NCBI GenBank assembly: GCA_947581615.1
Contig: CANPVD010000045.1
Coordinates: forward strand, 1-64,000
Length of the DNA: 64,000 bases
Direction of reading: 5' to 3'
Source of the DNA: Candidatus Humimonas hydrogenitrophica
Lineage (GTDB): Bacteria; Gemmatimonadota; Gemmatimonadetes; Palauibacterales; Palauibacteraceae
Position numbers and translations under genes: made by a program. Below, piece by piece: positions 17,274 through 25,478 of the stretch (the stretch's first letter is position 1; every line of letters starts with the position of its first letter). Below the pieces are notes generated by a model. The model did no database searches. It saw only the letters and a program-made list of their open reading frames with translations, and was not told the DNA's origin.

Positions 17274-18401
17274 ATGGCCAAGGACACGATGGGGGCGGAG
17301 CCCCTGCTGAGGGCGGCCGTCGAGAGCGGCGCCCAATCCCTCCTGATCAAGGCGGGCGACGTGTTCCGGGCGCGGGTCCACGGCCGGATGGTCCGGCTGT
17401 CGGAGACCCCGTTCACGCCCGAGGACACGCGCCGCATCGCCCTGCAGATCCTGCCCGAGGAGCACCGCGAGCGCATCGACCAGATCACCGACTACGATTT
17501 CGCCTGGGAGCTGTCGCCCAGTGCCCGCTTCCGCGTGAACATCCTTCGCCAGCAGGGATCGATCATGGTGGTCATGCGGGTGATCCCGTGGGAGGTCCCC
17601 ACCATCGACGACCTGGGTCTGCCGCAGGCCCTCAAGGACATTGCGGACCTCGACAATGGCCTCGTGCTGGTCACCGGAGCCACGGGCTCGGGCAAGAGCA
17701 CCACCCAGGCGGCCATGCTCGGGTGGATCAACCGGAACCGGCGCAAGCACATCGTCACCCTCGAGGACCCGATCGAGTACCGGCACCGCAACGAGCTCTC
17801 GACCGTGACGCAGCGCGAGGTGGGGGCCGACACGGCCTCCTTCCGGGTCGGCCTGCGCCACGCGCTCCGGCAGGACCCCGACGCGATTCTCATCGGCGAG
17901 ATGCGCGACGCCGAGACGATCGTGATCGCCATGGAGGCGGCCGAGACGGGACAGCTGGTGATCTCGACCTTCCACGCTCCGACGGCCATCGCCACCCTGG
18001 GCCACTTCATGGCCATGTTCCCGGGTGACAACGAGGAGCTCGTGCGGCAGCGCGTGTCCGAGTCCCTGCGGGCCATCGTCTCCCAGCGGCTGCTGCTCCG
18101 GAAGGACGGACAGGGGCGCGTCCCGGTGGTGGAGGTCCTTCGCCTCACGGGCGCGGTGCAGGAGGCCATCCTCCGCGCCGAGAGCCAGAGCGAGATCCGG
18201 CGACTGATGCAGCAGGGCGACCAGTACGGCATGCAGACCTTCGACCAGCACCTCATGAAACTCGTACGCGCCGACATCATGGACTACGACGTCGCCAAGG
18301 CGGCGGCCACGAGCCCGAGCGACTTCGAGCTCGTCATGCAGACCCTCTCCTCCGAGGAGGAGGGGGGCGGCCCGGCTCCCGGGGAGGGGCCGCTCTTCTG
18401 A
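17274..18401 (+). CDS. pilT: PilT/PilU-like type IV pilus retraction ATPase
   Basis: The 375-residue hexameric ATPase has an N-terminal PAS-like domain (residues 1-110), then Walker A GATGSGKST at 135-143. The Asp box and Walker B are TLEDPIEYRH and DPDAILIGEMRD, followed by EAAETGQLVISTFHA, where the His box carries HAPT rather than the PilT-typical HTNSA. The acidic C-terminal tail (SSEEEGGG) is unusual. It would depolymerise pilin for twitching or DNA uptake, but no other pilus gene is nearby. It overlaps the next gene by 4 bases if the CTG start of that gene is right. Confidence 0.88.
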   Translation: MAKDTMGAEPLLRAAVESGAQSLLIKAGDVFRARVHGRMVRLSETPFTPEDTRRIALQILPEEHRERIDQITDYDFAWELSPSARFRVNILRQQGSIMVVMRVIPWEVPTIDDLGLPQALKDIADLDNGLVLVTGATGSGKSTTQAAMLGWINRNRRKHIVTLEDPIEYRHRNELSTVTQREVGADTASFRVGLRHALRQDPDAILIGEMRDAETIVIAMEAAETGQLVISTFHAPTAIATLGHFMAMFPGDNEELVRQRVSESLRAIVSQRLLLRKDGQGRVPVVEVLRLTGAVQEAILRAESQSEIRRLMQQGDQYGMQTFDQHLMKLVRADIMDYDVAKAAATSPSDFELVMQTLSSEEEGGGPAPGEGPLF

Positions 18402-19297
18402 AGCTGGAGGGGCTGTACCTGCCGGTCACCACGCCGTTCGCTTCCGGGACGGGCGATCTGGACCGGGAGGCGTTCGAGGCCAATCTGCGGGCCTGGACCT
18501 CGGAGGGGGTCGACGGCCTGGTCGTGGCCGGCTCCACCGGCGAGGCGCCGCTGCTGGACGAGATCGAGATCCTGCGGCTCACCGAGTGGGCCCGGGAGGT
18601 CGCGCCCGAGGGGGTCGAGGTGGTGACGGGCACCGGGTGCGAGTCCACCCGGAGCACGGTCCGCCTCACGCGCCTGGCCGCCGAGGCCGGCGCGGGGGCG
18701 GTGCTGGTCCGCCCGCCCGCCTACTACGCGGGGGCGATGGAGGAGGCGGCGGTGTCGACCCACTATCGGACGCTGGCGGATGCCTCGCCCATCCCGGTCA
18801 TCCTCTACCACATTCCCAAGTACGTGCCGGTGCCGCTGGATCCCGAGGTGGTGGGGCGGCTGGTGGAGCACGAGAACATCGTCGGCATCAAGGACTCCTC
18901 CGGCGACGTGCACAACCTGGGCGCCCTGGTGGACGTGTGCTCCGGGCGGGCGGCCGTCATGGTCGGAGCGGGGACGCTTCTGTACGGCGGGCTCGAGGTC
19001 GGCGCCGCGGGAGGCGTGGTCGCCGTGGGACTGCTGGCGACGGCCGCCTGCGCGGAGATCGTGTCGGCGTGGCGAGAGGGCGACACGGGCCGGGCCGGGG
19101 CGCTCCAGGAGCGGGTCGGGCCCCTGCACCGATCCGTGGTCGCCCGGCAGGGCGTGCCGGGCGTCAAGTTCGGCCTCGACCTGCTGGGCCTTCACGGCGG
19201 TCCGCCGCGCCCGCCCCTCCTCCCGGCGGACGAATCCAGCCGGCAGGCCGTGCACGGGGCGCTGACCGCCGCCGGGCTCCAGCCCGTCTCCGCGTAG
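18398..19297 (+). CDS. DapA / N-acetylneuraminate lyase family aldolase, probable CTG start
   Basis: This is a 299-residue TIM-barrel class I aldolase. It has GSTGEAPLL for the phosphate/carboxylate loop, Tyr137 in YHIPKY and Schiff-base Lys165 in GIKDSSGD. True dihydrodipicolinate synthases have Arg shortly after this Tyr; here the equivalent position is Lys-Tyr, so a different 2-oxoacid substrate is possible. No ATG, GTG or TTG in frame precedes the conserved LEGLYLPVTTPF. CTG at 18398 overlaps the pilT stop (CTGA) and lies 8 nt after GGGGAGGGG. Starting at the first GTG (18524) would delete beta strand 1. Confidence 0.82.
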   Translation: MKLEGLYLPVTTPFASGTGDLDREAFEANLRAWTSEGVDGLVVAGSTGEAPLLDEIEILRLTEWAREVAPEGVEVVTGTGCESTRSTVRLTRLAAEAGAGAVLVRPPAYYAGAMEEAAVSTHYRTLADASPIPVILYHIPKYVPVPLDPEVVGRLVEHENIVGIKDSSGDVHNLGALVDVCSGRAAVMVGAGTLLYGGLEVGAAGGVVAVGLLATAACAEIVSAWREGDTGRAGALQERVGPLHRSVVARQGVPGVKFGLDLLGLHGGPPRPPLLPADESSRQAVHGALTAAGLQPVSA

Positions 19298-19308
19298 AGG
19301 TGTCGGAG

Positions 19309-20628
19309 ATGTTCGAGGAAGGGGCGGGGTGCGTCGCCGTGGTGGGCGTGCAGTGGGGCGACGAGGGCAAGGGGAAGATCGTCGACGTGCTCGCCGAGCG
19401 GGCCACGATCGTGGCCCGCTATCAGGGGGGCGCCAACGCGGGTCACACCGTGCGCGTGGAGGGCGAGGAGTTCGTCCTTCACCTCATTCCGTCGGGAATC
19501 CTCTATCCTGGCGTCCGCTGCCTCATGGGGAACGGGACCGTGGTGGATCCCTGGACGCTGCTCGAGGAGATGGCCGGGCTGCGGGCCCGGGGCATCGACC
19601 TCGAGCGACGGCTCGGCCTGAGCAGCAGGGCCCACCTGGTGCTCCCCTATCACAGGATGCTCGACCGTGCGCTGGAGGCGAGTCGCGGCGTGGACCGCAT
19701 CGGCACCACGGGGCGGGGCATCGGTCCGGCGTACCGGGACAAGGTGAACCGGACGGGGCTCCGGGTGGGCGACCTGCGCGATCCTGGCCGGGCGGCCGAG
19801 GTCGTGCGGGCGGCCTGCTCGGCCGCCAACGACACCATGGAGCGGCTCGAGCTCGACGACCGGGTCGACCCGGAGGAGGTCCTGGAGGCGCTGGAGGCGG
19901 TCCGGCCGAGCTTCCTGGAGCTGGCCACGGATGTGGGCCAGGAGATCCGCGACGGCCTGGGCGAGGGTGGCCGGGTGCTGCTCGAGGGCGCCCAGGGCTC
20001 GCTGCTGGACATCGACCACGGCACCTACCCGTTCGTCACGTCGTCGACGACCACGGCGGGGGGCGCGGCGGCCGGCGTGGGGATCGGGCCCACCATGATC
20101 GACGAGGTGATCGGAGTGGTGAAGGCCTACACGACCCGGGTCGGCAACGGGCCGTTCCCCACGGAGCTGCCCGGGGAGGAGGCCGAGCGGCTGCGATCCC
20201 TCGGCGACGAGTTCGGCGCCACCACCGGCCGGCCCCGTCGTCCCGGCTGGTTCGACGGCGTGGCCGTCAACTTCGCGGCGGGGGTGAACGGCCTCACCGG
20301 GCTGGCGGTGACCAAGCTCGACGTGCTCGACAGCTTCCGGGAGCTCCAGGTGGCGGTCGGCTACACCCTCGAGGAGGAGCCGCTGGCGCGCTTCCCCGAC
20401 TCGGCGGCGGAGCTCGAGCGGGTGCGGCCCGTGTACGAGCGGCTGCCGGGCTGGGAGGAGGACACCACGGGCGCCCGGCGCTGGGACGACCTCCCCGAGC
20501 TGGCCCGCGGCTACCTGGAGCGGCTCGAGCAGCTGGCCGGGGCTCCGATCCAGTGGGTTTCGGTGGGCCAGGCGCGGCGGCAGATCATCCGGGTGGGCCC
20601 CTCGCGCGGCGTTCCCATCGCGGGCTGA
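19309..20628 (+). CDS. purA: Adenylosuccinate synthetase
   Basis: The 439-residue enzyme condenses IMP and aspartate with GTP in AMP synthesis. It has the N-terminal GTP loop VVGVQWGDEGKGKIVD, NAGHTV, the IMP-site motifs GTTGRGIGPAY and EGAQGSLLDIDHGTYPFVTSS, and TTGRPRRPGWFD near the base-recognition loop. Length is standard. The ATG at 19309 is chosen; GTG at 19300 is also in frame. It is 11 bp after the dapA-like gene, and the 265-bp gap that follows separates it from the ffh operon. Confidence 0.96.
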   Translation: MFEEGAGCVAVVGVQWGDEGKGKIVDVLAERATIVARYQGGANAGHTVRVEGEEFVLHLIPSGILYPGVRCLMGNGTVVDPWTLLEEMAGLRARGIDLERRLGLSSRAHLVLPYHRMLDRALEASRGVDRIGTTGRGIGPAYRDKVNRTGLRVGDLRDPGRAAEVVRAACSAANDTMERLELDDRVDPEEVLEALEAVRPSFLELATDVGQEIRDGLGEGGRVLLEGAQGSLLDIDHGTYPFVTSSTTTAGGAAAGVGIGPTMIDEVIGVVKAYTTRVGNGPFPTELPGEEAERLRSLGDEFGATTGRPRRPGWFDGVAVNFAAGVNGLTGLAVTKLDVLDSFRELQVAVGYTLEEEPLARFPDSAAELERVRPVYERLPGWEEDTTGARRWDDLPELARGYLERLEQLAGAPIQWVSVGQARRQIIRVGPSRGVPIAG

Positions 20629-20668
20629 CCGGAGACCGGCGTCCGGGCGTCGCGGGCCCTTCCACCAT

Positions 20669-20697
20669 TTGCCAGCCACGGGATCGGGCCGTATCCT
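20669..20697 (+). promoter_or_regulatory. Sigma-70-type promoter for the ffh-rpsP operon
   Basis: TTGCCA (20669-20674) and TATCCT (20692-20697) are separated by exactly 17 bp. This is one mismatch from TTGACA and two from TATAAT, in a locally less GC-rich stretch. It lies 197 bp upstream of the ffh ATG and after the purA stop, so transcription would begin near 20705 and produce a long leader. No other equally good match is seen in the gap. Confidence 0.55.
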
Positions 20698-20713
20698 AAA
20701 GGGCTAACGCCGT

Positions 20714-20741
20714 GCTCCGGCGCGCGGTCACGCGCCGGGGC
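20714..20741 (+). promoter_or_regulatory. Strong hairpin in the leader of the ffh operon
   Basis: CCGGCGCG (20717-20724) pairs perfectly with CGCGCCGG (20731-20738) around a 6-base loop. The stem extends outward by a T-G wobble and two G-C pairs to 20714/20741, about 11 pairs in all. It starts roughly 10 nt after the predicted transcription start. No T-run follows, so it looks like a leader element, not an intrinsic terminator. A second possible stem (CTCCCCT 20802-20808 with AGGGGAG 20821-20827) lies downstream. Confidence 0.4.
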
Positions 20742-20893
20742 CGCCTCCTCGAGGGGCGAGGGGACGCGAGCGCACCGCGCGGGGCGCCGCGTCCTTTCTT
20801 TCTCCCCTCCAGCCCCCGTCAGGGGAGCGGGCGGGCGGCGCGTGCCGACGAGCGCCAGGCGCGGCGAGCGAGACATCCATCATCGGAAGGTCG

Positions 20894-22273
20894 ATGTTCG
20901 AGAGACTCGGAGAGAGGCTGGACGGCGTCCTGGGACGCTTCCGGCAGCGAGGGGTGCTGACCCCGGAGATGCTCGAGGAGGGGCTCCGGGAGGTGCGCCG
21001 CGCGCTGCTGGAGGCGGACGTGAACTTCCAGGTCGCCCGGGACTTCCTCTCCAGGGTCGAGGTGCGGGCGCGAGGTCAGGACGTGCTGGGCTCGGTGAGC
21101 CCCGGTCAGCAGATCGTGAAGATCGTTCACGACGAGCTCGCCGACCTCCTGGGCTCGGAAACGCCCGAGCTCGCGCGGTCCACGGTGCCGCCCACCACGG
21201 TCATGCTCGTGGGGCTGCAGGGCTCGGGGAAGACGACCAGCGCGGCCAAGCTCGCCCGGCGCATCCAGCGGGAGGGCGGGAGGCCCTGGCTGGTGGCCGC
21301 CGATCCCTACCGACCCGCGGCCCGCGACCAGCTCGCCGTGCTGGCGAGCCAGCTCGACGTACCGGTGGTCGGGGCGGAGGGCGAGTCGGCCGAGCGCGGC
21401 TCGGGCGCCGGGGCGCTGGTTCGGCTGGCGCGCGAGGCCGTGGAACGGGGTCGTCGCGAGGGTGCCAGCCACGTGATCCTCGACATGGCCGGACGACTGC
21501 AGGTGGACCGGGAGCTCATGGACGAGCTCAGGGAGGTCCGCGAAGCGGTCGATCCGGACGAGGTCCTCCTGGTGGCGGATGCGATGACCGGACAGGAGGC
21601 GGTGAGGATTGCCGAGGGCTTCCACGAGACGGTGGGCCTCACGGGCGTCGTCCTCACCAAGATGGACGGGGACGCCCGGGGCGGTGCGGCCCTGTCGATC
21701 TACGGGGTGCTCGGGATCCCGGTGAAGTTCGTCGGGACGGGCGAGCGGCTCGAGAATCTCACGCTGTTCGATCCGGAGCGCATGGCGGGACGGATCCTGC
21801 AGATGGGCGACGTGGTCGGCCTCGTGGAGCGCGCGCAGCAGGCCGTGGACGAGGAGACCGCCAGGCGGCTCGAGGACAAGGTCCTCGGCGCCGGCGAGTT
21901 CGACCTGGAGGACTTCCTGCAGGCGCTCACCCAGGTCCAGCGCATGGGACCCCTCGAGGGGCTGCTCAAGATGATCCCCGGTGTGAAGCCGAAGATGCTG
22001 GACGACGTCGAGGTGGATCCGCGGCGGGTCCGCCACATGGAGGCCATCGTGCTCTCCATGACGCTGCAGGAGCGCCGCCGCCCGAACATCCTGAACGGCT
22101 CCAGGCGGGCACGCATCGCCCGCGGCTCGGGGCGGCCGGTGCACGAGGTGAATCGGCTGATCAAGCAGTTCGGCGAGATGAAGAAGATGATGAAGCAGAT
22201 GGGCCGCCTGGGCGCGCTGGCCAAGAAGGGCGGCCGGTTGCCGGGCCTGCCGCCGGGGATGTTCGCCCGGTGA
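20894..22273 (+). CDS. ffh: Signal recognition particle protein Ffh
   Basis: The 459-residue SRP GTPase targets membrane proteins co-translationally. The N domain (1-90) leads to GTPase motifs GLQGSGKTTSAAKLA, DPYRPAARDQL, ILDMAGRLQ, TKMDGDARGG and VGTGERLENL. The M domain (about 300-459) has the RNA-binding GSRRARIARGSGRPVHEVN and a Met-rich MKKMMKQMG signal-peptide groove. G3 reads DMAGR where DTAGR is usual, a conservative difference. It starts the rpsP-rimM-trmD-rplS-rnhB run. The partner 4.5S RNA gene is not in the window. Confidence 0.96.
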   Translation: MFERLGERLDGVLGRFRQRGVLTPEMLEEGLREVRRALLEADVNFQVARDFLSRVEVRARGQDVLGSVSPGQQIVKIVHDELADLLGSETPELARSTVPPTTVMLVGLQGSGKTTSAAKLARRIQREGGRPWLVAADPYRPAARDQLAVLASQLDVPVVGAEGESAERGSGAGALVRLAREAVERGRREGASHVILDMAGRLQVDRELMDELREVREAVDPDEVLLVADAMTGQEAVRIAEGFHETVGLTGVVLTKMDGDARGGAALSIYGVLGIPVKFVGTGERLENLTLFDPERMAGRILQMGDVVGLVERAQQAVDEETARRLEDKVLGAGEFDLEDFLQALTQVQRMGPLEGLLKMIPGVKPKMLDDVEVDPRRVRHMEAIVLSMTLQERRRPNILNGSRRARIARGSGRPVHEVNRLIKQFGEMKKMMKQMGRLGALAKKGGRLPGLPPGMFAR

Positions 22274-22361
22274 GCGCTGGCCACGAGGGCGCGCCCGGAT
22301 CGTAGCACGCCGGGACGCGGTATACGGAAGCCAGGGAACGCAAGAGAGACATGGAGCGAGA

Positions 22362-22976
22362 ATGGCAGCGACGATTCGCCTGAAGCGGGTAGGCCGAAAG
22401 AAGCAGGCCGCCTTCCGCATCGTGGTCGCGGATGTGACCACGGCGGTCGAAGGCCCCTCCATCGAAAAGCTGGGCGTGTACCAGCCCCGAACGAGCCCGT
22501 CGGTCATCGAGATCGACGCCGCCCGGACCCTGCACTGGCTGCGCGCCGGCGCGCAGCCCACCGACACGGTGCGCTCGCTCCTGCGCCAGACCGGGATCTG
22601 GGAGAAGTTCCACGCCGGGACGACGCCGGAGGAGCTCGAGGAGGCCATCGTGCTGGCCGGGCCCGCGCCCGACCGGCGGCAGACGTCCCGACGCCCGACC
22701 CCGGCGCCGCCTCCACCTGCCACCGCCGCCCCCGCCTCGCACAAGAAGGCCGAGAAGGTGGCGAAGGCGGAAGAAGTGGCCGCGGAGGAGGCGGAGCCCG
22801 AGGCGGAAGACGCGGTCGAGCCCGAGGCGCAAGCGTCCGAGGCCGAAGACGGGTCCGAGGTCGAAGACGGGTCCGAGGTCGAAGACGGGTCCGAGGTCGA
22901 AGACGAGCCCGAGGCGGAAGACGAGCCCGAGGCGGAAGCGTCCGCGGACGAGGATGAGGAGGAGAAGGAAAGTTGA
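22362..22976 (+). CDS. rpsP: Ribosomal protein bS16 with long acidic C-terminal extension
   Basis: Residues 1-85 are a normal S16 (MAATIRLKRVGRKKQAAFRIVV onward, then KLGVYQP and the TVRSLLRQTGIWEKF end). Typical S16 is 80-90 residues; this is 204. Residues about 100-120 are Pro/Ala-rich, and 125-204 are almost all Glu, Asp, Ala and Ser, built partly from a six-residue repeat (S-E-V-E-D-G). The tail is open and in frame with normal codon use, so it is unlikely to be an error. The stop overlaps a possible TTG start of rimM. Confidence 0.95.
   Translation: MAATIRLKRVGRKKQAAFRIVVADVTTAVEGPSIEKLGVYQPRTSPSVIEIDAARTLHWLRAGAQPTDTVRSLLRQTGIWEKFHAGTTPEELEEAIVLAGPAPDRRQTSRRPTPAPPPPATAAPASHKKAEKVAKAEEVAAEEAEPEAEDAVEPEAQASEAEDGSEVEDGSEVEDGSEVEDEPEAEDEPEAEASADEDEEEKES
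22836..22925 (+). repeat. 18-bp tandem repeat encoding acidic hexapeptides in rpsP
   Basis: Five consecutive 18-bp units (22836, 22854, 22872, 22890, 22908) match TCCGAGGTCGAAGACGGG with one to a few changes. The second and third are identical. A partial unit follows to about 22940. Because the unit is a multiple of three, changes in copy number would keep the reading frame, so tail length may vary between strains. Confidence 0.9.
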
Positions 22977-23032
22977 GCGCCTCCCCGTCGCGGGCCTCTG
23001 CGGGCCGCGCGGCGGGGCGGGAGATCCGTGAG

Positions 23033-23569
23033 ATGGCGGCGCAGCCGACACAGCGCGTCGTGGTCGGTACCGTCCGTCGGGCGCACGGCCTGGCGGGGGA
23101 GCTCCTCGTGGCGCTGGACACGGACTTCCCCGACGTGGTGTTCACGGAGGGCCGCGTCCTGGGCGTGGAGGGCCCCGGGGCCACCGGGCTCCCCCGGACG
23201 CTGACCCTGGTGGGCGCGCGGACGCACCGGTCGGACGGGATCCTCCGGTTCCGGGAGATCCAGGACCGGACGCTGGCCGAGCGCTATCGGGGCCTGCGGC
23301 TGTGGGTGGAGCGCTCGGAGCTGGTCGAGCCGTCCGAGGGCGAGTACTTCCTCCACGACCTGGAGGGCATGGAGGTCCGGCTGGTGGACGGCTCGCCGGT
23401 GGGGCGGGTCGGCCGCGTGTACGAAGCCGCGGGCTCGCCGTACCTGGGCGTGCGGCGGGAAGAAGGCGGCGAGCTCCTCGTCCCCTTCATCGGCGTGTTC
23501 GTGGAGGACGTGGACGCGGAGGCCGGCGTGATCCGGATCCGGCCTCCGGCGGGGCTGCTCGAGCTGTAG
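23033..23569 (+). CDS. rimM: 16S rRNA processing protein RimM
   Basis: The 178-residue ribosome maturation factor helps assemble the 30S head and binds S19. The N-terminal barrel starts VVVGTVRRAHGLAGELLV. The hinge and PRC-barrel domain contain EYFLHDLEGMEV, VGRVYEA and LVPFIGVFVEDVD. The ATG at 23033 gives the usual N-terminus. TTG at 22973, overlapping the rpsP stop behind GGAGGAG, would add 20 low-complexity residues and cannot be excluded. The order rpsP-rimM-trmD-rplS is conserved across bacteria. Confidence 0.93.
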   Translation: MAAQPTQRVVVGTVRRAHGLAGELLVALDTDFPDVVFTEGRVLGVEGPGATGLPRTLTLVGARTHRSDGILRFREIQDRTLAERYRGLRLWVERSELVEPSEGEYFLHDLEGMEVRLVDGSPVGRVGRVYEAAGSPYLGVRREEGGELLVPFIGVFVEDVDAEAGVIRIRPPAGLLEL

Positions 23570-23575
23570 CGGGCC

Positions 23576-24304
23576 ATGCGGATCAACATCGTGACGATCT
23601 TCCCCGACTGGTTCGGGGTGCCGTTCGCGACCAGCATCCCGGGCCGCGCCGCCGAGGCGGGCCTGGTGGAGTACCGGGTGGTGGACCTGCGTGACTACAC
23701 GCACGACCGCCACCGGACGGTGGACGACGAGCCGTACGGAGGCGGCGCGGGCATGGTGATGAAGCCCGAGCCGTTCTTCGAGGCTGTCGAGGCGCTGGAC
23801 CCGGCCGGCCCGGTCGTGCTGCTCACCCCGCGGGGGGCGCGGTTCGACCACCGGACGGCCGTGCGCTACGCGGTCCAGGAGGAGCTCACACTCCTGTGCG
23901 GCCGCTACAAGGGAGTCGACGAGCGTGTGGCCGGTGGGCTGGCCACCGAGGAGCTGTCGGTCGGCGACTTCGTGCTGAGCGGCGGGGAGCCCGCGGCGCT
24001 GGCGGTGGTGGACGCCGTCGTACGACTGTTGCCCGGAGCGCTGAGCGACCACGAGTCGGCGGCTACGGACTCCTTCTACGAGGGGCTCCTGGCGCCGCCC
24101 GTGTACACGAGGCCGCCCGAGTATCGGGGCCGGCGGGTGCCCGAGGTGCTGCTGTCGGGCGATCACGCCCGGATCGAGGCGTGGCGCCGGGAGCGGGCCC
24201 TGGAGCTGACGCGGGAGCGCAGGCCGGACCTGCTGGAGACGGACGAGGACGAGGCCGGGAGCGCGCCGGGGACGGCGGCTGACGTGCCGGGGCCGCGACG
24301 ATAG
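23576..24304 (+). CDS. trmD: tRNA (guanine-N1)-methyltransferase TrmD
   Basis: The 242-residue SPOUT-fold enzyme makes m1G37 in tRNAs. It starts [13 protein letters not shown] and has [17 protein letters not shown], the knot motifs LTPRG and [12 protein letters not shown], then [20 protein letters not shown] and the C-terminal [16 protein letters not shown]. The last 15 residues are an extra acidic, unconserved tail. It starts 6 bp after rimM. Confidence 0.96.
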   Translation: MRINIVTIFPDWFGVPFATSIPGRAAEAGLVEYRVVDLRDYTHDRHRTVDDEPYGGGAGMVMKPEPFFEAVEALDPAGPVVLLTPRGARFDHRTAVRYAVQEELTLLCGRYKGVDERVAGGLATEELSVGDFVLSGGEPAALAVVDAVVRLLPGALSDHESAATDSFYEGLLAPPVYTRPPEYRGRRVPEVLLSGDHARIEAWRRERALELTRERRPDLLETDEDEAGSAPGTAADVPGPRR

Positions 24305-24327
24305 ATTCGCCACAAAGGAGGACTGGC

Positions 24328-24825
24328 ATGGATCCGAGAATCGCAGAGATCGAACAGGAATACCGGCGCACCGACCTTCCGGCCTTCGAGCCCGGCGACA
24401 CGGTTCGGGTGAGGGTCCGGGTGGCCGAGGGCGACAAGGAACGGATCCAGGCCTTCGAGGGCATCTGCATCGGGCGCCGCGGAGCGGGCATCAGCGAGAC
24501 GTTCACGGTCCGCAAGATCTCCGGGGGCGTGGGCGTCGAGCGCATCTTCCCGCTGCACTCGCCGGCGCTGGCCGGGATCGAAGTGGTGCGGCGCGGTCAC
24601 GTGCGTCGCGCCAAGCTCTACTACCTGCGCGCGCGTCGCGGCAAGAAGGCGCGGGTTCGGGAGAGGAGCTGGTGGCTCGAGCAGGAGCTGACCTCCGGCG
24701 CCTCGGCAGCGGGGTCAGCAGCTGCAGCCCAGACCGGGGACGCGCCGGCGGAGGGCGACGCGGCCGTGGCCGAGGCGACGGTGGCCGAGGAGAGCGCCGC
24801 CGGCGAGCCGGCAGAACGGGACTGA
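24328..24825 (+). CDS. rplS: Ribosomal protein bL19 with extended acidic C-terminus
   Basis: The core (residues 1-118) is standard L19: [55 protein letters not shown] and [17 protein letters not shown]. Usual length is about 115; here 165, with an Ala/Glu/Gly-rich tail after residue 120, paralleling the tail of rpsP in the same operon. AAAGGAGG precedes the ATG at ideal spacing. L19 sits at the 30S/50S interface. Confidence 0.96.
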   Translation: MDPRIAEIEQEYRRTDLPAFEPGDTVRVRVRVAEGDKERIQAFEGICIGRRGAGISETFTVRKISGGVGVERIFPLHSPALAGIEVVRRGHVRRAKLYYLRARRGKKARVRERSWWLEQELTSGASAAGSAAAAQTGDAPAEGDAAVAEATVAEESAAGEPAERD

Positions 24826-24850
24826 GCCCCTTTCCGCGTCGACCGTCGCC

Positions 24851-25474
24851 GTGGCCTCCACCGCGCCCCTGACGTTCGAGGAGGAGGGCTGGGGGCGCGG
24901 CCTCGATCGGGTGGTGGGAGTCGACGAGGCGGGCCGCGGTCCGCTGGCCGGTCCGGTGGTGGCCGCCGCGGTCGCCCTCCACCGGGGACAGAGTTTCGAC
25001 GGCGCCACGGATAGCAAGCTCCTCTCCGCGGAGGTTCGCGAGGTCCTGTCCGAGCGAATCCGTTCCGAGGTGAGGGCCTGGGGGGTCGGTGCCGCGTCCT
25101 GCCGGGAGATCGAGCGCCTCAACGTGCGCCGGGCCGCGGCGCTGGCCATGCGGCGCGCCGTGGCCCGCCTCGGGTCGCCGCCCGACCTCCTCCTCGTGGA
25201 TGGTAACGGGATGCCCGGACTGGGACCGCATCGGGCGATCGTACACGGTGACCTGCGGTCGCACTCCATCGCCTGCGCCTCGATCCTGGCCAAGGTGGTG
25301 CGCGATCGCCTCATGCGCCGGCTGCATCGCCGCTATCCCGACTATGGTTGGGACACCAACCACGGCTACGGGACCGCGGAGCACATGGAGGCGCTGAACC
25401 GGCTCGGCCCGACGCCGCACCATCGGCGCACGTGGGCGCCGGTTCGGCAGGTCGAGCTCCCCCTGGACGGCTAG
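24851..25474 (+). CDS. rnhB: Ribonuclease HII
   Basis: The 207-residue RNase HII removes ribonucleotides from DNA. VGVDEAGRGPLAGPVV supplies the first catalytic Asp-Glu. Also present are TDSKLLS, LLLVDGNG, SHSIACASILAKVVRDR (third Asp region) and the C-terminal YPDYGWDTNHGYGTAEHMEAL. The start is GTG at 24851, 25 bp after rplS. Gene order after rplS is typical. Confidence 0.95.
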   Translation: MASTAPLTFEEEGWGRGLDRVVGVDEAGRGPLAGPVVAAAVALHRGQSFDGATDSKLLSAEVREVLSERIRSEVRAWGVGAASCREIERLNVRRAAALAMRRAVARLGSPPDLLLVDGNGMPGLGPHRAIVHGDLRSHSIACASILAKVVRDRLMRRLHRRYPDYGWDTNHGYGTAEHMEALNRLGPTPHHRRTWAPVRQVELPLDG

Positions 25475-25478
25475 GACC

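Noticed and set aside
20629-20893. 4.5S (SRP) RNA gene in the leader of ffh
   Set aside because: The conserved SRP RNA core (GGTCAGG … GGAAGGAAGCAGCC-like) is not found; only generic G/C hairpins are seen.
22836-22925. CRISPR array
   Set aside because: The repeats are contiguous 18-bp units without spacers and lie in frame inside rpsP.
20819-24313. 1164-codon minus-strand open frame opposite ffh-trmD
   Set aside because: Antisense shadow of the conserved ffh-rpsP-rimM-trmD run; its composition is characteristic of reversed codons and it includes the reverse of the 18-bp repeat.
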